NCBI GenBank assembly: GCA_963662155.1
Contig: OY759269.1
Coordinates: 9,889,698 to 9,953,697, forward strand
Length of the DNA stretch: 64,000 nt
Reading direction: 5' to 3'
From: Lamellibrachia columna
Lineage: Eukaryota; Annelida; Polychaeta; Sabellida; Siboglinidae
Position numbers and translations under genes: made by a program. Every line of letters starts with the position of its first letter. Position 1 is the stretch's first letter. Under the pieces are notes generated by a model that did not search any database, was not told the DNA's origin, and saw nothing but the letters and a program-made list of their open reading frames with translations. Below, in pieces: positions 38,318 through 51,560 of the stretch.

Positions 38318-38717
38318 GTAAGTCACATTGACAGGATCTAAAATTACAATAATTAGATATTTCAGTAAATTAGATTATATATTAAGTTACGTAATAATTT
38401 TTTTTATTGGAAAACTGGGCACCCCTTTTTATGAGACTGGACCCGCCCGTTATGAGAAGAAGAATGTTGTTATTTAGGAAAACAAATAAAATTCACATTC
38501 GAGGAGCCACCTAAAAATTTGCATTTAATCAATTTACTGAACCAGCAAATTACATTGTTCACTGATGTTATAATAACTTATTATCAACTAACCGTAATTC
38601 AATTATACGCTTTCAATCAACTTCGGTAATTGTACAATTTGCAGACATTCTGTGTGTAATGCAGTAGCAGAACAATATCCAGGATATACTTCTGAAGAGA
38701 TATTGTCTCATCAACCA

Positions 38718-40100
38718 TATTTATATGGACGAACCAATATGGTACATAACTCCTTATTTCGGTATTTTATGCATGGTTAGATGTTTAACATTCAAGTTTT
38801 GCTGCGTTCGATCAGAATCGTCCAGGCATGACGTATATTTGATGTCCTCGACAGTCAAAAAAACACAATGCCATGGTTGGGCAACCTAAACTGACTTTGC
38901 CATGTGCTGTCAGGGCTATCAAACATGACATAACTAGAAACACGGGGGAAGGAGTTGTAGACCGAACTGGCCCAGGTATACGGGTGGCTGTCTTGCCCCA
39001 GGGTGCACCAAGATGGCTTTTTGGGGTATTTTTACTGCTGCAAATGTTCATCCTTTTATGGTCGTCGGCACACTGCTTCAAATGTTCATCCTATCAATCC
39101 ACTATTATTCAACAGATGTGTAATATAGATGTAATGTTTGGTCGAGTTAGAATTATGTATATATTTGGAATGGAACCATTGGTTGATTCAGACAGAAAAG
39201 GAAGCTATTTAATTAGACAGGTTTTCTTACACCTATGTGTAACAAGATATTTGTAAATTGTGTTTGTAACATATTCACATGGCCTGCATTAAGAGAAACT
39301 GTAGAAAAGTTGTCCCATTCATTTATTTGCCTTTGGGAGGATGAAATGACGACGTCTGTTAATATCATTCCAGACACAATGGGTCAGCTGTGGACTCCAT
39401 CTCTCATGAGGAGGACATCACCACGAAGAAGTGAGTTGGTTGTTGTGCATCCATCAGCTGAGATTTTCTAAGAAGCATATGGTAAGTGAGCGAGGAATAT
39501 ATATTTAGATTTCATTAGTTTATTCTGTTCTGTGATCATATGCTGGAGCTTCCTTAGCTAATTTAGGTGAAAATTAATTAATTTGCTTTTGCTATAATTG
39601 ATGAAACCATGAAAGAGACGTATCACGTTCCATCTAATCGTATTTTAGCGCCTTTGTTTTTAAAGACGTCTGTTTAGATATACACAGTATTGGCGGTTTC
39701 ATGTAAAGTCTCTCAATCCCGCTCAGCCTAAAAAATTGCATGGTAATTAGACTGAATTAATATTACACCATTAATTATTTCAATACTATGCGGGAAAGTT
39801 CATTTTGGCAAAAGTGTACCCTGTACGTGAAAACGCCCACATACAAATGTATTTATTATTACCTTTGTTAAATTTAATGTATGTAAATGTTATAACTTAT
39901 TATATTATTTTTAAAATAACGTTGCAGTCGGGGGTCCAACAAAATGAATATATTGCCACATGGTTTCTCCTGGAAGTGTTTAAGGACAATCAGTGCAGAC
40001 CGTTCTGGCGACACAGCAAATGATCAAGTGTTGACTGAATTTATACCATTCAGTGACACATGTGTAAGTGTTAAATCTGTTATTGACCAGACATGAGCGG
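38718..40100. other. Unit 1 spacer, no supported gene
   Basis: Contains a 127-codon open frame (38,873-39,256, +) with a hydrophobic stretch WLFGVFLLLQMFILLW, repeated in all units. It has no recognised domain, and with fewer than 2% differences between units its openness says little. Equivalent stretches: 49,720-51,100 and 61,993-63,380. Confidence 0.4.
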
Positions 40101-40124
40101 ATCTACACATTGGGTAGTGGGTCC

Positions 40125-40580
40125 AGGAAGTGTATGGAAGGAGACCATTCCCTTGCTGAAGCTATCTGCCGCATTTGATACCATTGGTCACAGGACAACT
40201 TATTAATAGTGTGTCATTGTGATGTGGCATATCTGGAACAGAGCTGGTTCTCATAATATTTAACTGATAGATACAAAAGAATGAAGATAGCGAATTGTTT
40301 CTCAGCTGCCCTCCCTACTTCACGTAATGTTCCTCAGGATGTTTCACTCTCTACGCTACTATACTTGGCTCTGTTATCCAACGTCACAACTTGGATCACC
40401 AAGTGTATGCTAATAAATCACAGACCTATGCTATTTTGGCTACACGAGATACAAAATCACTTCCAAAACTAGCTCAGAGATTGTCTCCACAAAATCTTCC
40501 ATTGGATGACAGAGACCACATTAAAGTTAAATGCAAGTAAATCCGAGTTTGTTATTATTGGTGGAGTAAATTTGGCATGT
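40125..40580 (+). mobile_element. Decayed non-LTR reverse-transcriptase fragment, unit 1
   Basis: Reads in shifting frames LLKLSAAFDTI (compare LLDLSAAFDT), YKRMKIANCFSAALPTS, NVPQDVSLST (compare GVPQGSVLGP), then SKSEFVIIG-like sequence before 40,580. This is the motif A-to-C spacing of a CR1/L2-type RT with several frameshifts and stops. Confidence 0.7.
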
Positions 40581-43067
40581 GTATTTGAATCGATTATGTG
40601 TGCACAATATGTTGCAAGACACGTTTCTTGAAGTGTCAGACTTTAGACTGCATGTAGAGAAGCACAGTTAAATCAAAACGTGTGGAAAGCATTAGCTTAA
40701 CAGTGTCACCTCGCAGTTCTTCGAAGAGAACAAATTTGCATATGTGCTGGAGTGCCACAAAACACTAATATTATATAGCCTTTTTGTTTTGGGAGTGACG
40801 TAGAGTGATATAATGAAAGCATTGATTTACTAAAATGCAAGGAAGCACATCAACATAATAATTGACATGTAATTGATTACGGATTGACAGACGTTTGCTA
40901 CGATGACAATAAAACTGATGCCGATTGACCAACTAATGCGAATCGAGAATAATAACCTTTATCTGAATATGTAATGATCGATGTTCTTTTGTTTAAAAAA
41001 TAAGAGACCAATGACGTGAGTGACACTTAGCAGTATCTGCTATTTGGTTGCACCTCCTATCGGTCGGTGGAGAGACCAATCCACAGTCACCGAATCTCTT
41101 ACAGTTGCGTATCGAGCAGCTCTCAGGGGAGAGATATGTCGGCCCCCAGACGCTAGTAGTTCTCCACCAAAACCACTGACAATCCCTATGTGTTGAGCTA
41201 TCAACTTATCTTATGACAACGCGACTACCCGTTTATATAGTAGGTACACCCTTTTTATGTGAATTTGTGGTGTGAACTCTTGAAACATGTTAACTTTACA
41301 TTTAACTGATATAACAACTATTAATTAAACAATTTAGTTAATTAGAATGTTTCTTATATGGCATAGTTCATGTTGTAATGCAGCAAAGTGTATAACATGC
41401 ATAAATAATATTACTAGTCTATGTTATTGATATTGAATTATGCAGATCTAGTGGTGAAAATTATGCGCATGCGCCCGAAGTGATCACTCTAAAATGGCGT
41501 CTACTGGAATGTTGGCCGTGTAATTGATATCAACAACCCTACAAAACCCTGTCTTAGGAATACAACACACTCCAAGTGGAAAAGGTTTATTATATTAGCA
41601 ACAGTATCATCGAACAGTTGTGTTAACTGGTATGTCTGTTTATTATATATGCATCTAGCAATTCCCACCGCCGTTACTTTGTTGAACAAATGCACATAAC
41701 GGTTACGTTAGCCAACAATAAGCCAAAACGTCTAGAAAGTGTCTCGTCGCCTTGCCAGCAATAGTCTAGCCAAATTTCGTGCGACTAATACACAGTCATG
41801 AATTGCTTCAGAAGCAGAAAACCATAGTTGTCAATAATAAGTAATCTGTCCCAATACGTTATACCAAACTCCATATGAAATAATCAATCGTTTGTAGAAT
41901 GAATAAAATAAGTATCAGAATTAATACCATATCAAATATGTGTACTCCGTAGTATAGATATTATTTATCTACAAAGCCAAATAATGTTTATACACAAACC
42001 TTCCGCATTCTGGTAGGTCAAAAAGTCCCTGTTTATACTGAACCTTTTGTTAGTAGCTGTCTCGAATCACCTCTTTCTTCACCAATTTCGTCCGACTGGC
42101 TGTCAACGCAATGCATTTCTACCTATCTAGATGAGATCAGCTTTTACAGAGAACACCACAGGAAGCAAGCAGCGTGTGCTATTGATATACAACGTATGTT
42201 GAAACAGATAACATGCACGCCAACACGGATGTAGCACACGAAATGCTATCTTTCACACTCCTCCATATTTCTCCAATTGATCATTCTTCAGTCATGGAAG
42301 GACGTTCACCGTATACGCATTTTTGGAAGAAGAATCACCAACTTCGCATGGATTGCTATATAAGACCCGCGAAATGCAAGAATTCCAGGCAGGCTGGCTG
42401 GTAAACAGCAATGAACCCTTTTGGTCTGTTGTCTGTGCTGGCGGAGGTAATCAACGAACTACGACAGGCATTGTCCTTGCGCTCGGACGGCGTTGTCCTG
42501 TTTGCATCAGATAATCTTTTGCAGCACCACGCATTGACACCTGTCAACGCCCTGAGTGACGTTGTAATCCTCAGTTAGAAGTGAAATTTCTATGCCGCAA
42601 TTATTCTGGTATCCTAATTGGTGTTGTACTATTGAGGATACGTAATCGTTCTGTTTACAGCAATTTTCTCAACACGGTTACACAAAAAAATAATAGTACG
42701 CATCTGTTGGTGTACGTTCAGTGTTCTGCTGTAAATGTGACTTAAATGTGGGCAGAAAAGGACAGCCTTACATTGGACTCCCACGCACGCACGCTTGCAT
42801 GTTAGAGGTAGGCGGGGATGGTAGCAGACAGGTGGAAGGCAGGCAGACAGGCAGAAATATTGCTCTCGTGGTATCCAGTCCTTGGGATTGTTCAAAGTGC
42901 TTTACACTTCAAAAACTGTCATAAATGTTCGTTAACAAATCTTCTCCGGGAAGCAACTATTCTAATTGTATCGACACATGCATATTGTAGTGTCGAGAAT
43001 ACGTAATCGGGGATGGAAGCATACAGGGAGGGAGGCAGACAGATACGCATGAAAATTATGTTCATTG
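40581..43067. other. Unit 1 AT-rich region, no supported gene
   Basis: Short frames only, conserved between units simply because the units are recent. Near 42,600 and 42,960 a related block (GTGTCGAGAATACGTAATCG / ATTGAGGATACGTAATCG) occurs twice; in unit 2 the two copies are longer (53,606-53,651 and 53,965-54,014). Unit 2 equivalent: 51,561-54,070. Confidence 0.4.
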
Positions 43068-43245
43068 TATCCAGTCCTTTGTATTGTTCGAAGTGTTTCA
43101 CACTTCACCCCCTACCACACCTATTCATTCCAACTCCATCTCGAGTTCTCTGGGAAGCACTCAGTCATGCTGCAGTTACTGCACGAAGACCATTCATACG
43201 TATAATCACCACTGCATATAGCCAGGTACCATTTATACAAACGAA
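43068..43245 (-). mobile_element. SINE copy, minus strand, unit 1
   Basis: Reverse complement of the SINE at 33,975-34,262 (TATCCAGTCCTT, ATTGTTCGAAGTG, CATTCCAACTCC, GGGAAGCACTCAG). A tail fragment of the same family lies at 42,868-42,915. Confidence 0.8.
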
Positions 43246-43639
43246 TGAGCTGTGGCAACGTTCGGTAAAACAAATTGCCAAAGCTTCCAAACGGCAGCAA
43301 GACGGTTCAAACTAGGTTTTTGACGACTGGGAGCCTGACGTTCTATCTCGAATGTTATCACGCCCAGTTCGATGGGAGACAAGGAGACGCGAGGGGGTCA
43401 GAGAAGAAGCGAGGGAGGGAGAGGAGGCAGCGCGGGAGGTAGATATGCCGTTTGTTTGTTAATGCAGACAAGTACAAGTGTGTAGCAATATTTAATATGG
43501 CCATGGTTCGCACCACGCTGTAGCTTCCTCATGCGTGTTTCAACAGTTGCCTGCAAATTTAGCGCGAGACTATCGCGAAGTCGCCCTGGTGATATACACA
43601 GTTAGCGGCGTGTAGGAATTACAGAACCACAGTGTCGTA

Positions 43640-44860
43640 GTCTCTCCATCTCCCTCTTATTCCCCCCTCCCTCTCCATTTCCCTCTCCCTCCCCTCCTTC
43701 CCCTTCCTCCCTCCCTCCCTCCCTCTCCCTCTTAATGCCCCCCTCCATCTCCATTTCCCTCTCCCTCCCCTCCTTCCCCTTCCTCCCTCCCTTCCTCCCT
43801 CCCTCCCTCCCTTCCTCCCTCCCTTCCTCCCTCCTTTCCTCCCTCCCTTCCTCCCTCCTTTCCTCCCTCCCTTCCTCCCTCCATCCCTTCCTCCCTCCCT
43901 TCCTCCCTCCCTTCCTCCCTCCCTTCCTCCCTCCCCCTCTCCCTCTCTACCTCTCTCCCCCCAACTCCCCCTCTCTCCCCCTCTCTCCCCCTCTCTCCCA
44001 CTCTCCTCCCTCTCCCCATCTCCTACTCTATCTCTCCCTCTCTCCATCTCTCCCTCTCTCCCTCTCTCCCTCTCTCCCTCTCTCCCTTTCTCCCTCTCTC
44101 CCTCTCCCCCTCTCTCTCCCCCTCTCTCCCCCTCCTCTCTCCCGCTCTCCCTCTCCCCCTCTCCCTCTCCCCCTCTCCCTCTCCCCCTCCCCCTCTCCCT
44201 CTCCCTCTCCCCCTCCCCCTCTCCCCCTCTCCCTCTCCGCCTCTCCCCCTCTCCCCCTCTCCCCCTCTCCCCCTCTCCCCCTCTCCCCCTCTCCCCCTCT
44301 CCCCCTCTCCCTCTCCCTCTCCCCCTCTCCCCCTCTCCCCTTCTCCCCCTCTTCCTCTCCCCCTCTCCCCCTCTCCCCCTCTCCCTCTCCCCCTCTCCCC
44401 CTCTCCCCCTCTCCCTCTCTCCCTCTCTCCCTCTCTCCCTCTCTCCCTCTCTCCCTCTCTACCTCTCTCCCTCTCTCCCTCTCTCCCTCTCCCCCCTCTC
44501 CCTCTCCCCTCCCCCTCCCCCTCTCCCTCTCCCTCTCCCTCTCCCCCTCTCCCTCTCCCCCTCTCCCTCTTCCCCTCCCCCTCCCCCTCTCCCTATACCT
44601 CTCCCTCTCCCTCTCCCTCTCCCTCTCCCTCTCCCCCTCTCCCCCTCTCCCCCTCTCCCCCTCTCCCCCTCTCCCCCTCTCCCCCTCTCCCCCTCTCCCC
44701 CTCTCCCCCTCTCCCCCCTCTCCCCCCTCCCCCTTCCCCCTCCCCCCTCCTCCCTCCTCCCCCTCTCCCCCTCTCCCCTCTCCCCCTCTCCCCCTCTCCC
44801 CCTCTCCCCCTCTCCCCCTCTCCCCCTCTCCCTCTCTCCATGCCTCTCTCTCCGTCCCTC
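43640..44860. repeat. Polypyrimidine array, unit 1 (1.2 kb)
   Basis: Almost pure C and T on the plus strand, made of short motifs such as CTCCCT, CCCTCT and CCTCCCTT. Only near its right end is a single CTCTCTCCATGC motif seen (about 44,832-44,846). The long open frames on both strands here (up to 377 codons) are Ser/Pro/Leu or Arg/Glu/Gly translations of the array. Confidence 0.97.
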
Positions 44861-45640
44861 CCTATTGACGTGCCATCAGGAGTCAATCGTTCCAGCATTC
44901 CAGCATTTGCATTTGCATGCGACCCACAAATATTTGATTTATCAAATTCACAAATGTACGATCAAATGCATGCGTAATTCTTTGAATATTTATTATTGTT
45001 AGATTCACTTTCTCAAGTTCACAACATGCCATTAAAATAAAGTTCTCTGAAGTGAGCATTATTTTCAACAGGTTATGAAACCGTTGTCTGACCTATGAAT
45101 CCACTTTCACAAGGTGCTCTTTAAAATTGCTCTGTAGGTCAACTGGTCAATGCCTGAGCTGTTGTTTATGCAACATGAAAATACCTTCTCGTCTGTAGGT
45201 TGATGGCTTCACAGATTTACCTGTTCATTGAAACATATTAAACAATGCAGACAAATGACCCCTTGTGTTGTGTTGGCACTGTTGGGGTGGATTCGGTTGG
45301 CAGCGCATTGTGTTAGTAAACAGCAGCAGTAATATTGACAGATGTGACATTGATGACAGTGGCAATGCCCAAATGACAATAACAACAGTGGCAATGACAG
45401 TTGTGGCAGGATGTTTCCAAAGTGCATCAACTGAAGATTTCCCTCGACAAGCGTTAGCCATTTATTAAAGATGCAAATCAGTAGATGTAAGTACATGTTT
45501 TGGTTATGGCAATGGCTGTATACACTATACAAACATCTGCTGGGAATTTGTCTATGTGTGTACTCATGAGAAGTTACAAACTTCATACATTTGATTGATT
45601 CATCTCTTTCAATATGCTTATGCTTCGCAATATGAAAAAA
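44861..45640. other. Unit 1 spacer between the pyrimidine array and the SINE
   Basis: Moderate-length frames on both strands at 45,209-45,670 are duplicated unchanged in unit 2 (57,482-57,943) but have no recognised domain. Nothing is supported as a gene. Confidence 0.4.
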
Positions 45641-45649
45641 ATATTTATT

Positions 45650-45909
45650 CATGATATTTCTACCACACAAAGGTAGAACGCCAGACTTGGCTGACGGAAC
45701 CCGGGTTCAAATCCAATTGCTGCCGTATCAAAGCTTTGACAATTTTGTTCCCCCACATTACCACAGTTCACCCAACTGTAAATGAGTACCCAGGTACAGA
45801 CAAGTGTGGAAATGTGAACGAAAAATCTTTGCACAGTAATTGCAGCATTGCTGAATGCTTCCCAGAGCAGTACAAAAGGTGTTGGAATGAACAGGTCAGC
45901 CAGGGGGTG
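45650..45909 (+). mobile_element. SINE copy, unit 1, 3' truncated by a deletion
   Basis: Matches 33,975-34,226, with B-box-like GGGTTCAAATCC. At 45,909 it jumps to sequence equivalent to about 34,610, so a deletion of roughly 385 bp removed the SINE tail and the following exon z. Copy in unit 2: 57,923-58,182. Confidence 0.8.
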
Positions 45910-46197
45910 TTATGTTTTGGTAACCAGATTGATTTGGTTAATGTTTTTATTGATACTTTCACTGTACATCCTTCTTGTCAAAGGATATTTGATTTTTATG
46001 AGCATGCTGTAGTCAAGAAGAGTACGTCATTTATATGAGTACAACCATATGGTAAAATGCATATTGCTCAAGCAGAGATACATATGAGAGATTGATTTTG
46101 TAATTTTCCACAGCAGAATACCAAAGTGTGGGTGTGCGAGCTGTTTGTTTGACGCAGATCTACAGATCGATGTAACTTGTGTGTTTATGTGAGACAG

Positions 46198-48796
46198 GAT
46201 GAAGGATTCTGCACGCTGCCAATTTTCATGGACTAGTCCGTGTCTGATGGATTTGATTGATCAGGTGGTCCTCAATGCCAAGGTGCTCAACACTGGCCAG
46301 GAGAGCTGCAACAGGATGGTGGCCGCCACCTTCCAGTCCACTATCCAGTTGTGGAATGTCATGGTCAACAATGATGGCAACATCGTCACACGTGTGATAA
46401 GTCAGTCAGTGAGATAGTCGTGTCATGAGAAAAAGGCTCTGGAGAGAATCATGTCACTGTCATAGACACCAGGTTTCTAAATGGCGCATCATAGTCACAC
46501 AATACCATGTCTGTAGAGGGTTGCTAAAATTTAGCAAATGTTCTATTGAAATAATGGTTTTTCTCATAAGCAATTTATACACTGTTTATGAAAATGTTTA
46601 CCATATTATTAGATATATTAAACATAACTTTTTACCACACTAACAGTGCTTTTCCTCTTTGTTCACTGCTGTTCATTGGTTAGGGTCAGGTATAATATTG
46701 TCAAGTCACTCTTTCTGTTGTTTCTTTCCATACTTTTCTATCGGCCGCCCCTTCTCCATCTTTCGATCTTCTCATATCCCACCTCACGCAGTCCTTCGAT
46801 CTTAGCTGTTCGCTTCTCCTTTTCTTGCATCCTTGATGTTTTTCCACCTATCTCTTCAAATCTCTTTACTAGTATGTCTGCATCCATCCTTACCATGTGG
46901 CCTGCCATTCTCACCTTGCTTCTCACCAATCATCATGTTGAACTGTCTTGTTGCATCACATCTTTCCTCAGGTCGTTCATCCTTCTTTCGTCAACCCTCT
47001 TTGTTCGTGTTATTCGACGAAACCAGAACCAAACTTGCAGCTGCTGTTGTTGTTCTGTCAACGCCACTGTCTCCAGATACAGATTCAGGCATGCTTGTGT
47101 AACATAAGCTCTCAGGACTTTCCTTTTCAGCTTTTTCAAAATGTTTCTCTCCAACATGACTCCCTCTACCTTTCCCCGAGCATTCGCTCCCTGTTGTATC
47201 CGGCATCGCATCTCTACCTCTGAATGCCCTTCCTCATTAACCATTCCTCCAAGTTACACAAAGCCATCCACTTGGTTGATCTCTTTATCATCCAAACTAA
47301 TCATGGCCAGATCGTTTGCGTGCATCCCCTTCCTGAGAACATCCTTCGTGCTGATCTTCCTGCTGATTAGTGCCAGCACCATGATAAACAGTAAAGGGTC
47401 ACTTCCTTGCCTCTAACCGATTTTAACTGGAAACTCTTCCGACAAACCAGATCCAACCACAACTCTTCTTTTTGTTCTCATGAACAGGACAGGTCTGGGT
47501 GTTGCACGCCATGACACAGAACTGGCAGTTAAATCTATCACGGTGGCTGTGCTCAGTAGGGCAGGCAAAGTCGGGGTGTGGCATTCCTTGGCACTGAACT
47601 GGCAGGTAATTCTGTCACGGTGGCTGTACTTACTAGGCAGCCATAATGATTATCTTTATGATGACATAGAAAACAAAAGTAAATCTTTTTAAAATTTAAT
47701 CCCCACCCCCTGAGGCCCATATGGACGGTTTCACATTTGACCCTCCATGTTCGTTAGAAGGGGAATAGGACACAACAGACATACCAACATAAACTTCTTT
47801 ATATGTTAGATAGAGTTCACAGAATATGTGTATGCAGACATTGAAAACTAAAGCTGATTGAGTGTTGTTGTTTCTGCGTCCTACCTACAGACATGCACAA
47901 GTTCCCGCTGCGTATGAAGGAGAGATACCATAGTAGGGACCGTGTTACAGTCTATATCTCGCGCCCACAACGGGTGTGTCTCCCTGCTTGCTACATTTGA
48001 CTAGAATGTTAGAAGTAAAAGTTATGAATTCTGACTAATTCATAGAAACTACACTTAAGACTAACGTCTCATTTAGATGTGTTGATTATATTTGTTACGC
48101 TAATGTGCAAGTTGCTCCTTTGAAGCAGGGCTGTTTTGGTATTGTACATTGATTGACTGTTTTCAGCCCTGTGTGGGAAATGTATTGAGATAGCCTACTG
48201 GACAATTTCGGGAGCTGCGCAGGTGATTCTGCAGCAACTTGATTCAGTTGGACATGGCCACAGTTCTTCAAGACGTTCTCTGTACACGCCAATCCCATCA
48301 CCAAGGTGATGTTGTCAACGAAGCATTGCGTCTCTCGTAGGTCCAATTATCAAGTATATTCCTATGGAAAATATTCAAATATACCTGGAAAAGCTTTATT
48401 TTATGATGATGACCATGTCACGTTTAAGGGTTGATTTTTAGTGGGCCATCAATTACATATACTGTGACATCCTCAGTTATATAAAATATACAAGTAAAAG
48501 CTTGGTTTTCTTTTCAAGTAATCCAAATTGAAGCATTGATTATGATCATATCAGCTTTTGTTTGATATGACGCGGCTTATCAGTATCAGGTCCTTGAATA
48601 ATGGAAAGTGAATCACTGTAGCTCATTGGTGTGTTTGCCGTGTGCTCTGAGAACAACCATGTACATACGTGGAACGTGACCTGATTCCTTGGTATGACCA
48701 GCACACAGCCCGGCTCAGTGGCCTTGGCATCTTTCAAGTTTATTTCCATACAGAGGGTGGAACCACACCTTCAGTATATCCACAGTAACAACTTTG
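46198..48796 (+). pseudogene. KCTD3-like: KCTD3/SHKBP1-like pseudogene, chain 3 (unit 1)
   Basis: Exon a is 46,198-46,399, the exon-b end repeat about 47,483-47,634 (two units), c 47,891-47,973, d 48,167-48,336 and e 48,641-48,796. Exon a is fully open (MKDSARCQFSWTSPCLMDL, QVVLNAKVLNTGQESC, TIQLWNVMVNNDGN). Lesions: exon z deleted, donor after a lost (GATAAGTCAG), c shortened with a weak donor, d with the one-base deletion seen in chain 2, and e with its acceptor changed from CAG to CCG and the shared TGA. Exon e otherwise reads well (CSENNHVHTWNVT, FLGMTSTQPGSVALASFK). Expression of a functional protein from this copy is not plausible. Confidence 0.85.
46725..47420 (-). mobile_element. Non-LTR reverse-transcriptase fragment, unit 1
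   Basis: Same element and same intron position as 28.4-29.8 kb, shortened further. The YADD region now reads GMHANDLAMI, and sequence on either side of it is deleted compared with 35.4-36.2 kb. Confidence 0.82.
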
Positions 48797-49718
48797 GTAA
48801 GTCACATTGATAGGATATAGAATTACAATAAGTATATATTTCAGTAAATTAAATTATATATTAAGTTACGTAATAATGTTTTTATTGGAAAACTGGGCAC
48901 CCCTTTTTTGTGCGACTGGGCCCGCCCGTTATGAGAAGAAGAATGTTGTTATTTAGGAAAAGAAATAAAATTCACATTCGAGGAGGCACCTAAAAATTTG
49001 CATTTAATCAAGTTACTGAACCAGTAAATTACATTGTTCACTGATGTTATAATAACTTACTATCAACTAACCGTAATTCAATTATACGATTTCATCTGCA
49101 AAGACAGCCGAAAATCAACTTCAGTAATTGGACAATTTGCAGACATTCTGTGTGTAATGCAGTAGCAGAACAATATCCAGCATATACTTCTGAAGAGATA
49201 TTGTCTCATCAACAGTATTTCTGGAATATTGTCCGTGGAGTTAATGATGAGATATCGTCCAGATAATATTGGTAGGTATACAATCAGAGAGATGCAAACT
49301 TATATGAATCGTACATTCCGTGGTTGTGCGACTGGGTCAGCGAACAAACAATGACTCGTGCAACTCTTCTGCGCACCGCCGCTTTCGGGGCATTGTTTTT
49401 GGAATTACATGCATTCTGGTTATATGGTTATATTGAGTAGGATAACTTATTACTATATTCTGAATTTTATCACATGTAAACAAAGGAAAGAGGCATTTGT
49501 TTTAATTTTACAATGACACTAAACATTCAAACACTATCACAGCCAGTCACTGTGGAAATACGTGCATATAACACTTTTATAACATTTCACCAATTTATGA
49601 ATTGGAAGGTATATTTTATGTGCTAACTCCATTTTTACTTGACAACTGTTATAGCCTGTGTACTATCATAATATTTGCATGTGTGTATGTATATTATTAT
49701 TCAGGCAATGTTTCGTCG
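48797..49718. other. Right end of unit 1, AT-rich, no supported gene
   Basis: Contains the empty-site equivalent of the 32-kb SINE (about 49,260) and ends in CAATGTTTCGTCG just before unit 2. Unit 2 equivalent: 61,070-61,991. Confidence 0.45.
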
Positions 49719-51124
49719 ATATTTATATGGACGAACCAATATGGTACATAACTCCTTATTTCGGTATTTTATGCATGGTTAGAGGTTTAACATTCAACTT
49801 GTTGCTGCGTTCGATCAGAATCGTCCAGGCATGACGTATATTTGATGTCCTCGACAGTCAAAAAAACACAATGCCATGGTTGGGCAACCTAAACTGACTT
49901 TGCCATGTGCTGTCAGGGCTATCAAACATGACATAACTAGAAACACGGGGGAAGGAGTTGTAGACCGAACTGGCCCAGGTATACGGGTGGCTGTCTTGCC
50001 CCAGGGTGCACCAAGATGGCTTTTTGGGGTATTTTTACTGCTGCAAATGTTCGTCCTTTTATGGTCGTCGGCACACTGCTTCAAATGTTCATCCTATCAA
50101 TCCACTATTATTCAACAGATGTGTAATATAGATGTAATGTTTGGTCGAGTTAGAATTATGTATATATTTGGAATGGAACCATTGGTTGATTCAGACAGAA
50201 AAGGAAGCTATTTAATTAGACAGGTTTTCTTACACCTATGTGTAACAAGATATTTGTAAATTGTGTTTGTAACATATTCACATGGCCTGCATTAAGAGAA
50301 ACTGTAGAAAAGTTGTCCCATTCATTTATTTGCCTTTGGGAGGATGAAATGACGACGTCTGTTAATATCATTCCAGACACAATGGGTCAGCTGTGGACTC
50401 CATCTCTCATGAGGAGGACATCACCACGAAGAAGTGAGTTGGTTGTTGTGCATCCATCAGCTGAGATTTTCTAAGAAGCATATGGTAAGTGAGCGAGGAA
50501 TATATATTTAGATTTCATTAGTTTATTCTGTTCTGTGATCATATGCTGGAGCTTCCTTAGCTAATTTAGGTGAAAATTAATTAATTTGCTTTTGCTATAA
50601 TTGATGAAACCATGAAAGAGACGTATCACGTTCCATCTAATCGTATTTTAGCGCCTTTGTTTTTAAACACGTCTGTTTAGATATACACAGTATTGGCGGT
50701 TTCATGTAAAGTCTCTCAATCCCGCTCAGCCTAAAAAATTGCATGGTAATTAGACTGAATTAATATTACACCATTAATTATTTCAATACTATGCGGGAAA
50801 GTTCATTTTGGCAAAAGTGTACCCTGTACGTGAAAACGCCCACATACAAATGTATTTATTATTACCTTTGTTAAATTTAATGTATGTAAATGTTATAACT
50901 TATTATATTATTTTTAAAATAACGTTGCAGTCGGAGGTCCAACAAAATGAATATATTGCCACATGGTTTCTCCTGGAAGTGTTTAAGGACAATCATTGCA
51001 GACCGTTCTGGCGACACAGCAAATGATCAAGTGTTGACTGAATTTATACCATTCAGTGACCCATGTGTAAGTGTTAAATCTGTTATTGACCAGACATGAG
51101 CGGATCTACACACTGGGTAGTGGG

Positions 51125-51560
51125 TCCAGGAAGTGTATGGAAGGAGACCATTCCCTTGCTGAAGCTATCTGCCGCATTTGATACCCAACTTATTAATAGT
51201 GTGTCATTGTGATGTGGCATATCTGGAACAGAGCTGGTTCTCATAATATTTAACTGATAGATACAAAAGAATGAAGATAGCGAATTGTTTCTCAGCTGCC
51301 CTCCCTACTTCACGTAATGTTCCTCAGGATGTTTCACTCTCTACGCTACTATACTTGGCTCTGTTATCCAACGTCACAACTTGGATCACCAAGTGTATGC
51401 TAATAAATCACAGACCTATGCTATTTTGGCTACACGAGATACAAAATCACTTCCAAAACTAGCTCAGAGATTGTCTCCACAAAATCTTCCATTGGATGAC
51501 AGAGAACACATTAAAGTTAAATGCAAGTAAATCCGAGTTTGTTATTATTGGTGGAGTAAA
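51125..51560 (+). mobile_element. Decayed RT fragment, unit 2
   Basis: Copy of the unit 1 fragment with a private 13-base deletion near 51,185, inside the motif A region. Confidence 0.7.

Larger units (their letters stand above)
38716..49718. repeat. Tandem segmental duplication, unit 1 (11,003 bp)
   Basis: From 38,716 (ATATTTATATGGACGAACC) the sequence is nearly identical to 49,719 onward and 61,992 onward. Left of 38,716 similarity drops abruptly to that of the older chain. Landmarks recur at 38,873/49,876/62,149 and 39,805/50,808/63,081. Contents in order: a spacer with small non-conserved frames, a decayed RT fragment (40.1-40.6 kb), AT-rich DNA, SINE copies, a pyrimidine array (43.64-44.86 kb), a spacer, KCTD3-like chain 3, and AT-rich DNA to 49,718. 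Confidence 0.95.

Noticed and set aside
38873..39256. 127-codon frame with a hydrophobic segment, present in all three units
   Set aside because: Conservation between units reflects their recent duplication. There is no recognised domain, splice context or codon signature, so it is not called as a gene.
43619..44868. Long Ser/Pro- or Arg/Glu/Gly-rich frames in the unit 1 array
   Set aside because: Same reason: simple-sequence DNA without stop codons.
45209..45670. 153-codon minus-strand frame, also at 57,482-57,943
   Set aside because: No domain is visible, and the sequence overlaps other open frames on the opposite strand. Identity between the two copies is due to duplication.
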